A stretch of DNA of 64,000 bases, from assembly GCA_937889545.1 (NCBI GenBank), contig CALAOT010000106.1, forward strand, positions 53,542 to 117,541, written 5' to 3'. Made by a program: the position numbers and the translations under genes. The stretch's first letter is position 1. The number at the start of each line of letters is the position of its first letter. This DNA comes from an uncultured Opitutaceae bacterium (lineage in GTDB: Bacteria; Verrucomicrobiota; Verrucomicrobiia; Opitutales; Opitutaceae). The notes under the pieces were generated by a model. That model searched no databases, was not told the origin of the DNA, and saw nothing but the letters and a program-made list of their open reading frames with translations. Below are positions 43,953-53,392 of this stretch, piece after piece.

Positions 43953-44582
43953 ATGAGTTCAGCGACAAAATTCTTGATCGTTATCGTGGTTCTCATCCTG
44001 GTCGTCGGCTTCTGGGCGATGGGCAGCTACAACAGCCTGGTCACACGCCAGCAGTCCACGGATGCCCAGTGGGCGAACGTGCAGAATGTCTACCAGCGCC
44101 GCGCGGACCTGGTCCCGAACCTAGTCAGCACGGTGGCGGGCGCCGCCAATTTCGAGAAATCGACCCTGATAGCGGTGACGGACGCCCGGGCCTCCGTCGG
44201 CAAGGTGCAGCTACCCGCGGGAACGGCGCCCACCGACCCGGCGCAGCTGGCGGCCTTTGAACAGGCTCAGGGACAGCTCGGCTCGGCCCTCTCCCGGCTC
44301 CTCGCTGTCTCCGAGCGGTATCCCGACATCAAGGCCACCGCCGGGTTCCGGGACCTCCAGGCGCAGCTCGAGGGCACGGAGAACCGGATCGCCGTCGAGC
44401 GGGGCCGGTTCAATGAGGCGGTCCGTGCCTACGACACGGCCATCCGCCGTTTTCCCGCCGTGATTCTCGCGGGGATGATGGGCTTCACCTCCCGCCCCTA
44501 TTTCAGCGCAACGCCTGGCTCGGAAACGCCGCCCAAGGTCCAGTTCGACTTTAGCGGGATGCCGGCGCCTGCGAAACCGTGA
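43953..44582 (+). CDS. lemA: LemA family protein
   Basis: 209 residues. One N-terminal membrane helix (KFLIVIVVLILVVGFWAMGS) is followed by the LemA helical bundle: NSLVTRQQSTDAQWANVQNV, YQRRADLVPNLVSTVAGAAN, LSRLLAVSERYPDIKATAGF, and AYDTAIRRFPAVILAGMMGF. The C-terminus outside the membrane ends in a variable tail. It overlaps the next TPM-domain gene by 4 bp; LemA-TPM pairs are common and may act in membrane quality control. Confidence 0.93.
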   Translation: MSSATKFLIVIVVLILVVGFWAMGSYNSLVTRQQSTDAQWANVQNVYQRRADLVPNLVSTVAGAANFEKSTLIAVTDARASVGKVQLPAGTAPTDPAQLAAFEQAQGQLGSALSRLLAVSERYPDIKATAGFRDLQAQLEGTENRIAVERGRFNEAVRAYDTAIRRFPAVILAGMMGFTSRPYFSATPGSETPPKVQFDFSGMPAPAKP

Positions 44583-45358
44583 CCGCGCGCGTAATCGGGC
44601 TTGTCCTGCTTGTGCTCGCGCCCGCCGGGACGGTCGCTGCGGAGGTCATCCCGCCGGCGCCGCAGGCCCATTTCAACGACTACGCGTCCCTTGTCAGGCG
44701 CGACACGGCGGTGGCCCTTGACCAGAAGCTCGCCCAGTTCGAGCGCGACACCTCCAGCCAGGTCGTCGTCGCGATCTATCCGAGGATGGAGAGCGACTCG
44801 TCGGTTGAGGACTACACCGTGCGGGTCGCGCAGGCCTGGCATGCGGGCGTCAAGGGCCGGGACAACGGGGCCGTGCTATTCATCTTCTCTCAGTCGCACC
44901 AGATGTACCTCCAGGTGGGCTACGGCCTCGAGGGCGCCATCCCCGACGCCCTGGCAAAGCGGATCATCGAAGAGGTGATCGCCCCGGCGTTTCGAAGGGG
45001 GGACTACGACGGGGGCGCCACGGCCGGCGTGTCCGCCGTCCTGGCGGCCGCGCGCGGCGAATACAAGGGAACGGGCCGGACGGTGCGTGAGTCGCGCGGC
45101 CAGCCCCCGTCGCCGCTGTTCGCGTTCGGGGTGCTCCTTTTTGTTGGCATTGTCCTGTCCTACGTTCGCCGGCAGGCCTCGGTTTACGGGGGCCGCGGGC
45201 GCAGCGGATTTGGCACCGCGATGCTGGCGGGCCTTTTCCTCGGGGGGGGCGGACGGGGGGGCTTCGGCGGCGGCTTCGGCGGCGGCGGCTTTGGCGGGGG
45301 CGGCTTTTCGGGCGGCGGCGGAGGCTTCGGCGGCGGCGGAGCGGGAGGAAGCTGGTAG
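44579..45358 (+). CDS. TPM-domain protein with glycine-rich tail (YgcG-like)
   Basis: 259 residues starting with GTG inside the lemA stop (GTGA). Signal peptide (VIGLVLLVLAPAGTVAAEVI), TPM domain (about 25-150: HFNDYASLVRRDTAVALDQK, RDNGAVLFIFSQSHQMYLQV, ALAKRIIEEVIAPAFRRGDY), one membrane helix (about 181-197) and a long Gly/Phe/Ser tail. The tail explains the G-rich tract at 45240-45355. Confidence 0.92.
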   Translation: MTARVIGLVLLVLAPAGTVAAEVIPPAPQAHFNDYASLVRRDTAVALDQKLAQFERDTSSQVVVAIYPRMESDSSVEDYTVRVAQAWHAGVKGRDNGAVLFIFSQSHQMYLQVGYGLEGAIPDALAKRIIEEVIAPAFRRGDYDGGATAGVSAVLAAARGEYKGTGRTVRESRGQPPSPLFAFGVLLFVGIVLSYVRRQASVYGGRGRSGFGTAMLAGLFLGGGGRGGFGGGFGGGGFGGGGFSGGGGGFGGGGAGGSW

Positions 45359-45363
45359 TCACG

Positions 45364-45801
45364 ATGCACTGGCGGCTCTACATGCCAAAGATTGAGCACG
45401 AGCGCGTGCTGGGCGCGATACGGGCCGCGGAGGCGAAGACCTCCGGGGAGATCCGTGTGCTTATTGCACGCCACAAAGCGCCCGATCCCGTGGCGGCCGC
45501 GCAGGGCTATTTCAACCGGCTTGGGATGGCGAAATCGCCCCACCGCAACGGCGTCCTCATCTTCCTTGCGCCCCTGTCGCGGCGCTTTGCGGTGATCGGC
45601 GACTCGGGGGTCCACGAAAAATGCGGCGACGTGTTCTGGACCGAGCTTGCCGGGGCCATGGGCGAGCGATTTCGGCGCAAGGCATTCACAGAAGGGCTGG
45701 TCCACGGAATCGAGCGGGCCGGCGAGCTCTTGGCGAAGACTTTTCCGCGATCGCCGGAGGACGGCCCTGCCGGGACGCCGGGAGCCTCTGAGGTCGATTG
45801 A
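45364..45801 (+). CDS. Second TPM-domain protein
   Basis: 145 residues, cytoplasmic-looking TPM domain without signal peptide: IRAAEAKTSGEIRVLIARHK, HRNGVLIFLAPLSRRFAVIG, RRKAFTEGLVHGIERAGELL. It follows the YgcG-like gene by 5 bp, so LemA and both TPM proteins form one operon. Function as for the neighbours. Confidence 0.9.
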   Translation: MHWRLYMPKIEHERVLGAIRAAEAKTSGEIRVLIARHKAPDPVAAAQGYFNRLGMAKSPHRNGVLIFLAPLSRRFAVIGDSGVHEKCGDVFWTELAGAMGERFRRKAFTEGLVHGIERAGELLAKTFPRSPEDGPAGTPGASEVD

Positions 45802-45915
45802 ACCGCGGTCAGTTAGCGCGGCAACGCCGGCAGCTTGGCCACTTGGGGACCGGTGTCGCACGCGCGGGACAGTTTTCTGTGACTTTTGTGCCGCTTCGCG
45901 GGTTATATCCGACAG

Positions 45916-48366
45916 ATGCCCTCCCTTGACCCGGTCTTCTGCGATCTTCGTCTGGCGGTTCGCGGGCTCGTTCGCGACAAAGGCTTCACGGCCACCGCTC
46001 TCCTGACGTTCGCACTCTGCCTCGGCGCGAATGTCGCGCTGTTCGCTGTGGTGAGCTCGGTGCTGATCCGGCCGCTGCCGTATCCAAATCCGGCACAACT
46101 TGTTGCGGTGTTCAACAAATATCCGAAGGCCGGCGTGGACCGCTCGGGGGTCTCGGCTCTGCACTATCTTGAGCGGCGCGCCGAGGTTGCCGCGTTTGCT
46201 GAGGCGGCTGCCTTCCGCAACAACGGGGCGACGATTGGAGAGGCCGGCTCCCCCGATCGCATGGCGTCGATGAACGTCACCCCTTCGTTCTTCCGGGTTG
46301 TCGGAGTGGAGCCGGCCTTGGGCCGAAGTTTCAGGGAGGAGGAGGGATTCTATGGCAAGGACGACGTGGTCATCCTGAGCGACGGCCTCTGGCGCCAGAA
46401 TTACGGCTCCGACCCGGGCATCGTCGGCAAGAAGATCCGAATGGACACCACGTTGAGAACGATCATCGGAGTGATGCCGCCCGTCTTCTCCTTCGGCACC
46501 TCCAAAGCCAAACTATGGGCGCCCCTTTGCTTCAGCGACGACGACCACAAGCCGGAGTCGCGCCACAGCAACAACATGGCGATGATCGCGCGCCTGCGCG
46601 CGGGGGCGACGGTGGGCGAGGCCCAGTCGCAGGTCGATGCCGTGAACAAGCATGCATTGGAGCAGGATCCCTATGCCAAGTACGTCGTAGACGCGGGGTT
46701 CCGCACGGTCGTCGCCGACCTCCACGACGACTTCGTCGCGGAGACACGCCCCATGCTCCTTCTGCTCCAGGCCGGCGTGCTCTTTCTGCTTCTGATCGGC
46801 GCCGTCAACCTCGCCAACCTCCTCCTTGTCCGCGCAAGCGCGAGGTCAAAGGAATTCTCGGTTCGGCAGGTTCTTGGCGCGGGGCGCCTGCAACTTGCGC
46901 GCCAGCTGGTCACCGAATCCCTCGTGCTCTCGCTGGCGGGCGGCCTCCTGGGCCTCGGGCTCGGATGGGCCGGGCTCCGCGGCCTCGAGGCCATCGGCGC
47001 GGAGGACCTCCCCCACTTTGCCCCGTTCCGCCTCGACGGGATCGTCTGCGCCGTGGCGCTTGGCGCCTCGGTCCTCACGGGCCTGCTGCTCGCGCTGCCC
47101 GTGCTCTGGCACAGCCTGCGGGGGAACCTCGCGCAGGCGCTATCCGTCGAGTCCCGGGGCGGCACCACGACGCGCGCGGCGCACCGGCTCCGCCACGCCC
47201 TGATCGTGGCGCAATTCGCCCTTGCGTTCACGCTGCTGGCGGGCGCCGGGCTGCTCGGCATCAGCTTCTCAAGACTGCTTGCGGTGAATCCGGGCTTTAG
47301 GCCTGAGAACCTTCTGACCGGCGGCGTCTCGCTGCCATGGGTGCACTATAAGGACGAAAAGCCGAGATTCGCGTTCATCAAGCGGCTGGGCCAGGAACTG
47401 CGCGCCCTGCCTGGGGTGAGCTCGGTCGGATTCACGACCAACCTGGCGTTCAGCGGGAACAACAACGACAATGCGATCAGCATCGACGGGCGGCCGCTGG
47501 CGCCCGGAGAGTCGATCCAGACGCACTACACGAGCGGCGTCGCGGGCGACTTCTTCTCCGCCATGGGCATCCCGCTTCGCGAGGGGCGCCTGCTCACCGA
47601 CGATGATTCGGGCCGATCGCTTCGCGTGTGCGTGGTCGACGAGGACGTTGTGCGGCGCTACTGGCCCGGCACGAGCGCGCTGGGCCGGCGGCTTTTCAAC
47701 GGTGCCCCGGGCAAGCCGGAGGAGGCCTTCACCATCGTGGGCGTGGTGGGCGCGGCGAAGCAGACCGACCTCGCCGACAAGCGGGCAGCCGGCTCAGTCT
47801 ATTTTCCGTATATCTACTACGCGGGCACGGGAATAACCGCGCTCCTGCGCACGGTGCAGGCGCCGCAGGCTGCGGGTCCCTCGCTGCGCGCAGCCGTGCT
47901 GCGCGTGGACCCCGAGCTGCCGGTTGAGGACCTGAAGACGATGACGGCTCGGCTCGACGAAAGCCTTGTCGCTCGCCGCTCGCCCCTGGTGCTGGCGTCC
48001 ATCTTTGCCGGCGTGGCCCTCGTGCTGGCGGCGGTTGGGATCTATGGCGTCCTGGCGTATGCCGTGGCCCAGCGCCGCCGCGAGATCGGGGTGCGGATGG
48101 CGCTCGGCGCCCTCCCGGAGCAGATCCGCGCGCAATTCCTTCTCCTCGGGGCCAAGCTCGTGATCGCCGGCTCGATACTTGGGGGAATAGGCGCGTGGCT
48201 GACCGGCAGGGCCATGGGCAAACTGCTCTTCGGCGTCGGCCCCGCCCATCCCGCCGTGTTTGGCGGCACCGCGGCGGTCCTGGCGCTGATTGCCATGGCG
48301 GCATGCATGCTGCCCGCCGCCCGGGCAGCCCGCGTCCCACCCATGGAAGCGCTTCGCTCCGAGTAG
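45916..48366 (+). CDS. ADOP-type (MacB/FtsX) ABC permease
   Basis: About 816 residues from ATG at 45916. It has two MacB-like units, each with an extracytoplasmic domain. The first opens FCDLRLAVRGLVRDKGFTAT and ALLTFALCLGANVALFAVVS. The central helices begin PMLLLLQAGVLFLLLIGAVN with the LANLLLVRASAR loop; the final FtsX block has EIGVRMALGALPEQIRAQFL and ends MAACMLPAARAARVPPMEAL. No ATPase gene is next to it, as is typical of these orphan permeases. Likely an exporter or mechanotransmission component. Confidence 0.9.
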   Translation: MPSLDPVFCDLRLAVRGLVRDKGFTATALLTFALCLGANVALFAVVSSVLIRPLPYPNPAQLVAVFNKYPKAGVDRSGVSALHYLERRAEVAAFAEAAAFRNNGATIGEAGSPDRMASMNVTPSFFRVVGVEPALGRSFREEEGFYGKDDVVILSDGLWRQNYGSDPGIVGKKIRMDTTLRTIIGVMPPVFSFGTSKAKLWAPLCFSDDDHKPESRHSNNMAMIARLRAGATVGEAQSQVDAVNKHALEQDPYAKYVVDAGFRTVVADLHDDFVAETRPMLLLLQAGVLFLLLIGAVNLANLLLVRASARSKEFSVRQVLGAGRLQLARQLVTESLVLSLAGGLLGLGLGWAGLRGLEAIGAEDLPHFAPFRLDGIVCAVALGASVLTGLLLALPVLWHSLRGNLAQALSVESRGGTTTRAAHRLRHALIVAQFALAFTLLAGAGLLGISFSRLLAVNPGFRPENLLTGGVSLPWVHYKDEKPRFAFIKRLGQELRALPGVSSVGFTTNLAFSGNNNDNAISIDGRPLAPGESIQTHYTSGVAGDFFSAMGIPLREGRLLTDDDSGRSLRVCVVDEDVVRRYWPGTSALGRRLFNGAPGKPEEAFTIVGVVGAAKQTDLADKRAAGSVYFPYIYYAGTGITALLRTVQAPQAAGPSLRAAVLRVDPELPVEDLKTMTARLDESLVARRSPLVLASIFAGVALVLAAVGIYGVLAYAVAQRRREIGVRMALGALPEQIRAQFLLLGAKLVIAGSILGGIGAWLTGRAMGKLLFGVGPAHPAVFGGTAAVLALIAMAACMLPAARAARVPPMEALRSE

Positions 48367-48407
48367 CCCCCTTGGCGGCTACAGGCGCTCGTGCGTCCCC
48401 TGGCGCT

Positions 48408-49403
48408 TCACGGCGCCAGCAGCCGCCCCGCCAGCTGGGCCTCGAAGCCGTCGCGGTTCCTCCACTTTGTGGCCACCCGCGCCTTGAACGGCCCGGCCGC
48501 CGAGCGGCGGGTGAAGCCGTCGTCGGTGATGTCGAACGAGATCGTCTCCGTCTCCACGAGCTCCTCCGAGTACGCGAGGTAGACGGCCACGCAGTCAAAG
48601 AGCGTCGTCGAGCGCGTGGCGAAGAAATCGCACCTCATCCAGTTCTGTGTCGGCGCGAAGATGCAGTAGCTCTCGATCAGGGCGCGCAGCATGGGGTCCC
48701 CGGTGGCGGACCAGATGGCATGGTAGCGTTCGCCGCCGAGGCCCACGGACCCGCAGGTGTCCAGGGGGGTCAGCAGGATGTCGCGCCACGGCGCGGAAAG
48801 CACCGTCCGCAGGGCGGCCGGATCGACCCGGACGTTGGCCTCCGCCGAGGGGGCTCCCCCGCCGTAGCCGACGTCAAAGCTCCCGAACATCCCCACGAAT
48901 CGGCACTTGGTTGCGATGTCCGGCGCCCTCTTGACGGCGATTGCGAGGCTCGGGACCGGGCCGATGGCGATGATCGTGACCGGCCTCGGCGAATTCTCGA
49001 CGACATCGATCAGGGCGGCGATGCCGTCCTGGTAGACCCGTCCCGGGTACTTCGCGATATCGTACCCGGCTATCCAGGCCGCCAGCGTCTTGTTGTCATC
49101 CCCCTTGGGACCGTGGTTGTCGCCGATCCCCACCGGCACGTCGCTGCGGCCAGCGGCCTCGAGAAACTTCGCGGCCACCGCGGCCCGATACTGCGTGTCG
49201 GCGGGATCCGTGACCACGAGCTTGAGGTCGAGTTCGTGCGAGCGCAGCGCCAGCGCCAGCGCCCAGCTGTCGTCGATGTCGGTGCCGATGTCCGTCACGA
49301 GAATCACCGGGGTCCTCTCGGGGCCGGCGTCCTTTGCGGCGGAGGCCGCCGCAAGCGGCGCCCCGATGGCGAGCAGCATCAATGAAATCGCGGGCAGCCT
49401 CAT
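48408..49403 (-). CDS. Secreted or periplasmic nucleoside hydrolase
   Basis: 331 residues. Signal peptide (MRLPAISLMLLAIGAPLAAA) and the nucleoside hydrolase fold with the Ca-binding Asp cluster in VTDIGTDIDDSWALALAL, GIGDNHGPKGDDNK and TIIAIGPVPSLAIAVKR. It would release the base and ribose from nucleosides. The family's DTDxxxDD is here DIGTDIDD, a variant. Its gene overlaps ribokinase by 4 bp and is the third in a scavenging operon. Confidence 0.85.
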   Translation of the reverse strand: MRLPAISLMLLAIGAPLAAASAAKDAGPERTPVILVTDIGTDIDDSWALALALRSHELDLKLVVTDPADTQYRAAVAAKFLEAAGRSDVPVGIGDNHGPKGDDNKTLAAWIAGYDIAKYPGRVYQDGIAALIDVVENSPRPVTIIAIGPVPSLAIAVKRAPDIATKCRFVGMFGSFDVGYGGGAPSAEANVRVDPAALRTVLSAPWRDILLTPLDTCGSVGLGGERYHAIWSATGDPMLRALIESYCIFAPTQNWMRCDFFATRSTTLFDCVAVYLAYSEELVETETISFDITDDGFTRRSAAGPFKARVATKWRNRDGFEAQLAGRLLAP

Positions 49404-50353
49404 AAGCGGAGCAACGAGAGTATCTCCCGCCGGGCGGGTATGGACGGCTGGGCGCCCGGGCGCGTCACCGAAATGGCCGCCGCGGCGTTGGCGAAGCGGA
49501 CCGCCTCGAGCAGCGGGGAGCCCTCGGCGAGGCGGACGGCGAGCGCTCCGTTGAAGACGTCGCCCGCGGCCGTCGTGTCGACGGCCTTCACCCTGAAGCC
49601 GGGCACGAGCTGCGCGTGCTCCCTTGTCGCGACAAAGGCCCCCCTTGCGCCGAGGGTGATGATCACCGCGCCCACCCCGCGCATCCGGAGGATCCGGGCC
49701 GCCCTGGCCGCCGAGCTGATGCCGCGCACCCTGCAGCCGGTCAGGAGCGAGGCCTCGGTCTCGTTGGGGGTGAGCAGCGAGACATCGCGCAGCAGCGCGT
49801 CGGGCAGCGCGCAGGCGGGAGCCGGGTTGAGGATGACGTCGACGCCCGCGCGTCGGGCTAGGCGCGCCGCAGCCGCAACCGACCGGAGCGGCGTCTCCAG
49901 CTGGAGGAGCAGGATGCGAGCCCGGGTTATGAGGCCCCGCGCGGCGGCGATATCCCTCTGCGAAAGCTGCTGGTTCGCCCCCCCGGCCACGGCGATGCTG
50001 TTCTCGCCGTCCGAGCCCACGAAAATGAGCGCAACGCCCGAGGGATGGGTGGAGTCGCGAACCACGTGCGACAGCAGCAACCCCTCCTTCCTGAAACCCG
50101 ACATCGCCTCGTCGCCGAGAGCGTCCCGGCCCAGGCGCGCAATGAATGCCACGCGGCCGCCGGCGCGGGCGGCGGCGACAGCCTGGTTGGCACCTTTCCC
50201 TCCCGGTGCGGTGCTGAACTCGCCGCCGAGCAGGGTTTCTCCCGGCTTGGGAACGCGGGAAACGCGGATGATCATGTCGGTGTTGGAGCTGCCGACAACG
50301 ACGACGGATTTCCTGCTTGTGCCCGCCAGGTGACTCGAGGGCTGCGCGACCAT
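49400..50353 (-). CDS. rbsK: Ribokinase (PfkB family)
   Basis: 317 residues. PfkB signature 1 (GGEFSTAPGGKGANQAVAAA) and signature 2 with the catalytic Asp (VDTTAAGDVFNGALAVRLAE) are present, as is the LNPAPA block. It phosphorylates ribose to ribose 5-phosphate. It begins in the stop codon of the transporter gene (TGATG) and is followed by the nucleoside hydrolase. Confidence 0.93.
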   Translation of the reverse strand: MVAQPSSHLAGTSRKSVVVVGSSNTDMIIRVSRVPKPGETLLGGEFSTAPGGKGANQAVAAARAGGRVAFIARLGRDALGDEAMSGFRKEGLLLSHVVRDSTHPSGVALIFVGSDGENSIAVAGGANQQLSQRDIAAARGLITRARILLLQLETPLRSVAAAARLARRAGVDVILNPAPACALPDALLRDVSLLTPNETEASLLTGCRVRGISSAARAARILRMRGVGAVIITLGARGAFVATREHAQLVPGFRVKAVDTTAAGDVFNGALAVRLAEGSPLLEAVRFANAAAAISVTRPGAQPSIPARREILSLLRL

Positions 50354-51369
50354 CAGGATTTGGAGAGGATCAGCAGGGCGAGTCCTGCGACGTAGCAGGC
50401 GAACATGGCCGCAAGGAGGATTGCCGTGCCTTTCGGCGCGCCCTTGAACTCCTTCCAGACGAAGACGCCCCAGAGGGCGCCCACCAGGGTTGCGCCCTGG
50501 CCGAGCCCATAGGAAAGGGCCGCGCCGGCCCTGGTGCTTGCGATGATGTTCAGGGCCATGCCGGTGCTCCAGATCATGCCCCCCAGGACCCCGACGGCAT
50601 GCAGCCGGGCGCTCCCCTTCGTGAAATAATCCATGAAAGGCACCGGCTCACCCGTGAAGGGCCTGAGCATGATCGCCGTGTTCCACAGGAAATTCGAGAG
50701 CAGCACGCCCGCGCTGAAGAGAACGACAGCCGTGTAGGGGCTCAGCTTGCCGGCCTCGAGGACGAGCGCTGACCCCTGGGTATCGATCCGTCCCATGGAC
50801 TGGGCCACGTATTTGTAGAAGAGGCCCATGAGCACACCCGCCGTGACCGAGAGGAGGATCCCCTTGGCCGAGGCGCCCCGGTCGCCGCTGGCAAGGCGCC
50901 GGTAGGCGAGCGCGTCGAGGATAATCGCCACGCCCACGAGCCCGACCCCTGCGGACAGCATGGGAGCGTTGCCCACATGCGTGGACAGGTAGGTGGTCAG
51001 CACCCCGAGCACGAGGGCCAGGCCGACGCCCACCGGAAAGGCGACCGCCATGCCGGCGATGTCGATGGCGGCCACGAGCAGGATGTTGGAGACGTTGAAG
51101 ATGACGCCGCCCAGAAACGCGGAGCCGAGCCATCGGGAGTCGGCCTGCGCCAGATCGGCGGAGAACGGCCGGCCGCTCGGCCCCGAGCTTCCCAGGGTGT
51201 ACGCCAGGATGAGCGAAAGCAGGAAGACGCCTATGGCGTAGTCCCAGTAGAACAGCTGGAAGCGCCATTCCTTGCTGGCCAGCTTCTGGGTGTTCGCCCA
51301 GGACCCCCAGCAGAGCATGGTCGCAACGCAGAGAACAACGGCGATTGGGTATGATTGGACGACGAACAT
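50353..51369 (-). CDS. GRP/DMT-type sugar transporter (RbsU/GlcU-like)
   Basis: 338 residues, ten predicted membrane helices. The family motif CWGSWANTQKLASKEWRFQL is at the N-terminus; FYWDYAIGVFLLSLILAYTL follows, and the end contains LSYGLGQGATLVGALWGVFV with WKEFKGAP. This family imports glucose or ribose by proton symport. First gene of an operon with ribokinase and nucleoside hydrolase, which points to ribose. Confidence 0.88.
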   Translation of the reverse strand: MFVVQSYPIAVVLCVATMLCWGSWANTQKLASKEWRFQLFYWDYAIGVFLLSLILAYTLGSSGPSGRPFSADLAQADSRWLGSAFLGGVIFNVSNILLVAAIDIAGMAVAFPVGVGLALVLGVLTTYLSTHVGNAPMLSAGVGLVGVAIILDALAYRRLASGDRGASAKGILLSVTAGVLMGLFYKYVAQSMGRIDTQGSALVLEAGKLSPYTAVVLFSAGVLLSNFLWNTAIMLRPFTGEPVPFMDYFTKGSARLHAVGVLGGMIWSTGMALNIIASTRAGAALSYGLGQGATLVGALWGVFVWKEFKGAPKGTAILLAAMFACYVAGLALLILSKS

Positions 51370-51471
51370 ACGGCGGCGCAGGCGCGCTGACTGGACGCCA
51401 TCGTGTAGCCATGCCGGAGAAACCTGGCAAGACGAACTATGCCTGGTGCGCGACCGGCGGCGCGCCCCGCC

Positions 51472-52080
51472 TCATCCCGGCGAAGGCCGGCGCGGCAGCA
51501 GCGCCGTGACGCGCGCCCGCACGCTTTCGCGCCATTCCTCGGCAGTCACGCTGTACATCACCGTGTCGCGCGCCGTGCCGTCCCGGCGCATCTGCTGGCG
51601 GCGGATGACGCCGTCCCTCTTTGCGCCGAGCCGCTCGATCGCCTCCTGGGACCTGAGATTGAGATTGTCCGTCCTCCACCCGACCACCGAGCAGCCCAGG
51701 GTGTCAAACGCGTGCTCCATGAGGAGCAGCTTGCACGCCGTGTTCACGTGGGTGCGCTGCCAGCTGAGCGCGTACCACGTGTAGCCTATCTCGAGCCGGC
51801 GGGTCGCGGGGACGATGTCGTGATAGCTGGTGGAGCCGACGATCCGGCCGCCCTCCAGCTCGCGGACGACCCATGGAACCCGCACACCCTTGGCGCAGTC
51901 CGCCAGCGCGGCGTTGATGTAGGCGCGCGTGTTCTCGGGCTCCGGCACGGACGTGAAGACCAGCTTCCAGAGCTCCCCGTCGGCCGCGGCGGCCTTCAGG
52001 GCGGCCTCATGGTCCAGCCGCATGGGCTCGAGCCTGACGCCGCGGTTTTCCAGGGTGACAGCCGGGTCGACGCGGAACAC
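51472..52080 (-). CDS. GNAT family N-acetyltransferase
   Basis: About 202 residues from GTG at 52080, which gives the usual length. RimJ/RimL-type features: LEPMRLDHEAALKAAAADGE, EIGYTWYALSWQRTHVNTAC (acetyl-CoA site in place of the canonical Q/RxxGxG/A), and HAFDTLGCSVVGWRTDNLNL with SQEAIERLGAKRDGV. Probably acetylates an amino group. It begins 12 bp after the VOC gene and may belong to the lipid operon's 3' end by chance. Confidence 0.82.
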   Translation of the reverse strand: MFRVDPAVTLENRGVRLEPMRLDHEAALKAAAADGELWKLVFTSVPEPENTRAYINAALADCAKGVRVPWVVRELEGGRIVGSTSYHDIVPATRRLEIGYTWYALSWQRTHVNTACKLLLMEHAFDTLGCSVVGWRTDNLNLRSQEAIERLGAKRDGVIRRQQMRRDGTARDTVMYSVTAEEWRESVRARVTALLPRRPSPG

Positions 52081-52091
52081 GAGCGCAATCC

Positions 52092-52481
52092 TCAGTGCGA
52101 CGGGAAAGGAGTCGCGCGGTGGACGAGCTGCAGCGGTATGCCCCATGGGTCGCGCAGCATCACCAGATACGATCCGTCGGGCAGTCTCTCCGCGTAGGCC
52201 GGTGACGCGCCCGCGCCCTGCAGCCGTGTGCTCGCCGCATCCGGGTCGTCGACCACAAACGCGACGTGGAAGCAAAGGGGGTGAATGGACGCGTAGTCGG
52301 GGACCGGGGCGGCCGGGTTGGTGTACAGCTCCATGATCACGCGGCCACTCTCCTCGGCCAGGAATGTGGTGTAGGGCGCGTCGGGCCTCGACCGCATGAC
52401 CCTTAGTTCAAGATGGTTCACGTACCATTGGACCGAGGCTCTCGCGTCGGGAACGTTCAGGGCGAAGTGTTCGAATTTCAT
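52092..52481 (-). CDS. VOC/glyoxalase-fold protein
   Basis: 129 residues, two beta-alpha-beta-beta-beta modules: MKFEHFALNVPDARASVQWY at the start, RVIMELYTNPAAPV, the second module LCFHVAFVVDDPDAASTRLQ, and the final LVMLRDPWGIPLQLVHR. Metal ligands (His, Glu, His) are plausible but not assignable with certainty. It overlaps the OleB-type gene by 4 bp, so it is likely in the same transcript. Confidence 0.85.
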   Translation of the reverse strand: MKFEHFALNVPDARASVQWYVNHLELRVMRSRPDAPYTTFLAEESGRVIMELYTNPAAPVPDYASIHPLCFHVAFVVDDPDAASTRLQGAGASPAYAERLPDGSYLVMLRDPWGIPLQLVHRATPFPSH

Positions 52482-53392
52482 GGTTCGTGTTGGAATCCTG
52501 TCAAAAAGTCTCGGATCCTGTCGCGGGCGTCGGCACCGGCGTCCTCGAGGACGAAGTGACCGGCGTCCTCAAACCGCTCAATCCGCGCGTCTGGATAGAT
52601 CTCACGCCAACGGGAAAGGTAGGCGTCGTCGAAGCAAAAATCCCTGGCCCCCCAGAGGATCATCTTCTCGTGCGCCGCGAGCCGGGAGAGGCCCCCGGAT
52701 ACCTCCTCGAGCGTGCGCCTGGTCGGATGGTCCGGCTCCATGGGGATGTCCAGGATGAAGCGGTGGATCCCGATCCGGTTCGCCCAGCTGTCATAGGGGT
52801 GGAGGTAGGCCCGCCTTTCGTCCCAGGTGAGCCTGCGGGAGGCCGTCGCCATCCATGTGGCCGCCTCGGCGAACCCGTTCAGCCCTCGCACGAGAAACGC
52901 GCCAAGCCACGGAATGCGGCAGAGCGCGATCCGCGCCGGGATCCTGCCCGACGGGAATTCAGCCGTGTTGAGGATCACGATCCGCCCCACCCGCTCCGGA
53001 TGCCTCCCCGCGAAGCCAAGCCCTATCGGCCCGCCCCAGTCGTGGACCACCAGGTGGACCTTCGCGAGGCCGAGGCTCCCGACCAGGGCCTCGATGTCGG
53101 CAATCCGCGACGCGAGGCCGTAGTCATACGCTCCAGGCTTGTCGGATAGGCCCATCCCGACATGGTCCGGCGCCACGCAGCGGACGGTGGAGGACATCTC
53201 CCGGATGAGATCGCGGTAGAGGAACGACCACGTGGGGTTGCCGTGGAGCATCAGAACCGCCTCGCTGCCGGCCGGGCCCTCATCGACGTAGCTCATCCGG
53301 GCGCCCCCGGGCGTCTGGAAGGACTTGGGGGAGAACGGGTAAAGGCGCGCCAGCCAGGCGGGGATGGCGGGCGGATGTGGGGTGGTCACCAT
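52478..53392 (-). CDS. oleB: OleB-type alpha/beta hydrolase (beta-lactone decarboxylase)
   Basis: 304 residues, haloalkane-dehalogenase fold. Oxyanion-hole Asn in HGNPTWSF (Asn52), nucleophile Asp118 in VVHDWGGPIGLG, and His279 in EDAGHFVLED are visible. In olefin synthesis OleB turns the beta-lactone into a cis-olefin and CO2. The neighbour OleA-like gene overlaps by 7 bp, which argues for OleB over a true dehalogenase. The frame stays open far upstream (to 55180), but that is antisense-free read-through of other genes' coding strand and not a fusion. Confidence 0.85.
   Translation of the reverse strand: MVTTPHPPAIPAWLARLYPFSPKSFQTPGGARMSYVDEGPAGSEAVLMLHGNPTWSFLYRDLIREMSSTVRCVAPDHVGMGLSDKPGAYDYGLASRIADIEALVGSLGLAKVHLVVHDWGGPIGLGFAGRHPERVGRIVILNTAEFPSGRIPARIALCRIPWLGAFLVRGLNGFAEAATWMATASRRLTWDERRAYLHPYDSWANRIGIHRFILDIPMEPDHPTRRTLEEVSGGLSRLAAHEKMILWGARDFCFDDAYLSRWREIYPDARIERFEDAGHFVLEDAGADARDRIRDFLTGFQHEP

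Noticed and set aside
45240..45358. Tandem G-rich DNA repeat or quadruplex element
   Set aside because: Explained by the glycine-rich tail of the TPM-domain protein.
45797..45815. ATTGAACCGCGGTC shared with 60954-60967 as a regulatory element
   Set aside because: Only 14 bp, in unrelated contexts, with nothing else conserved around it; may be chance.
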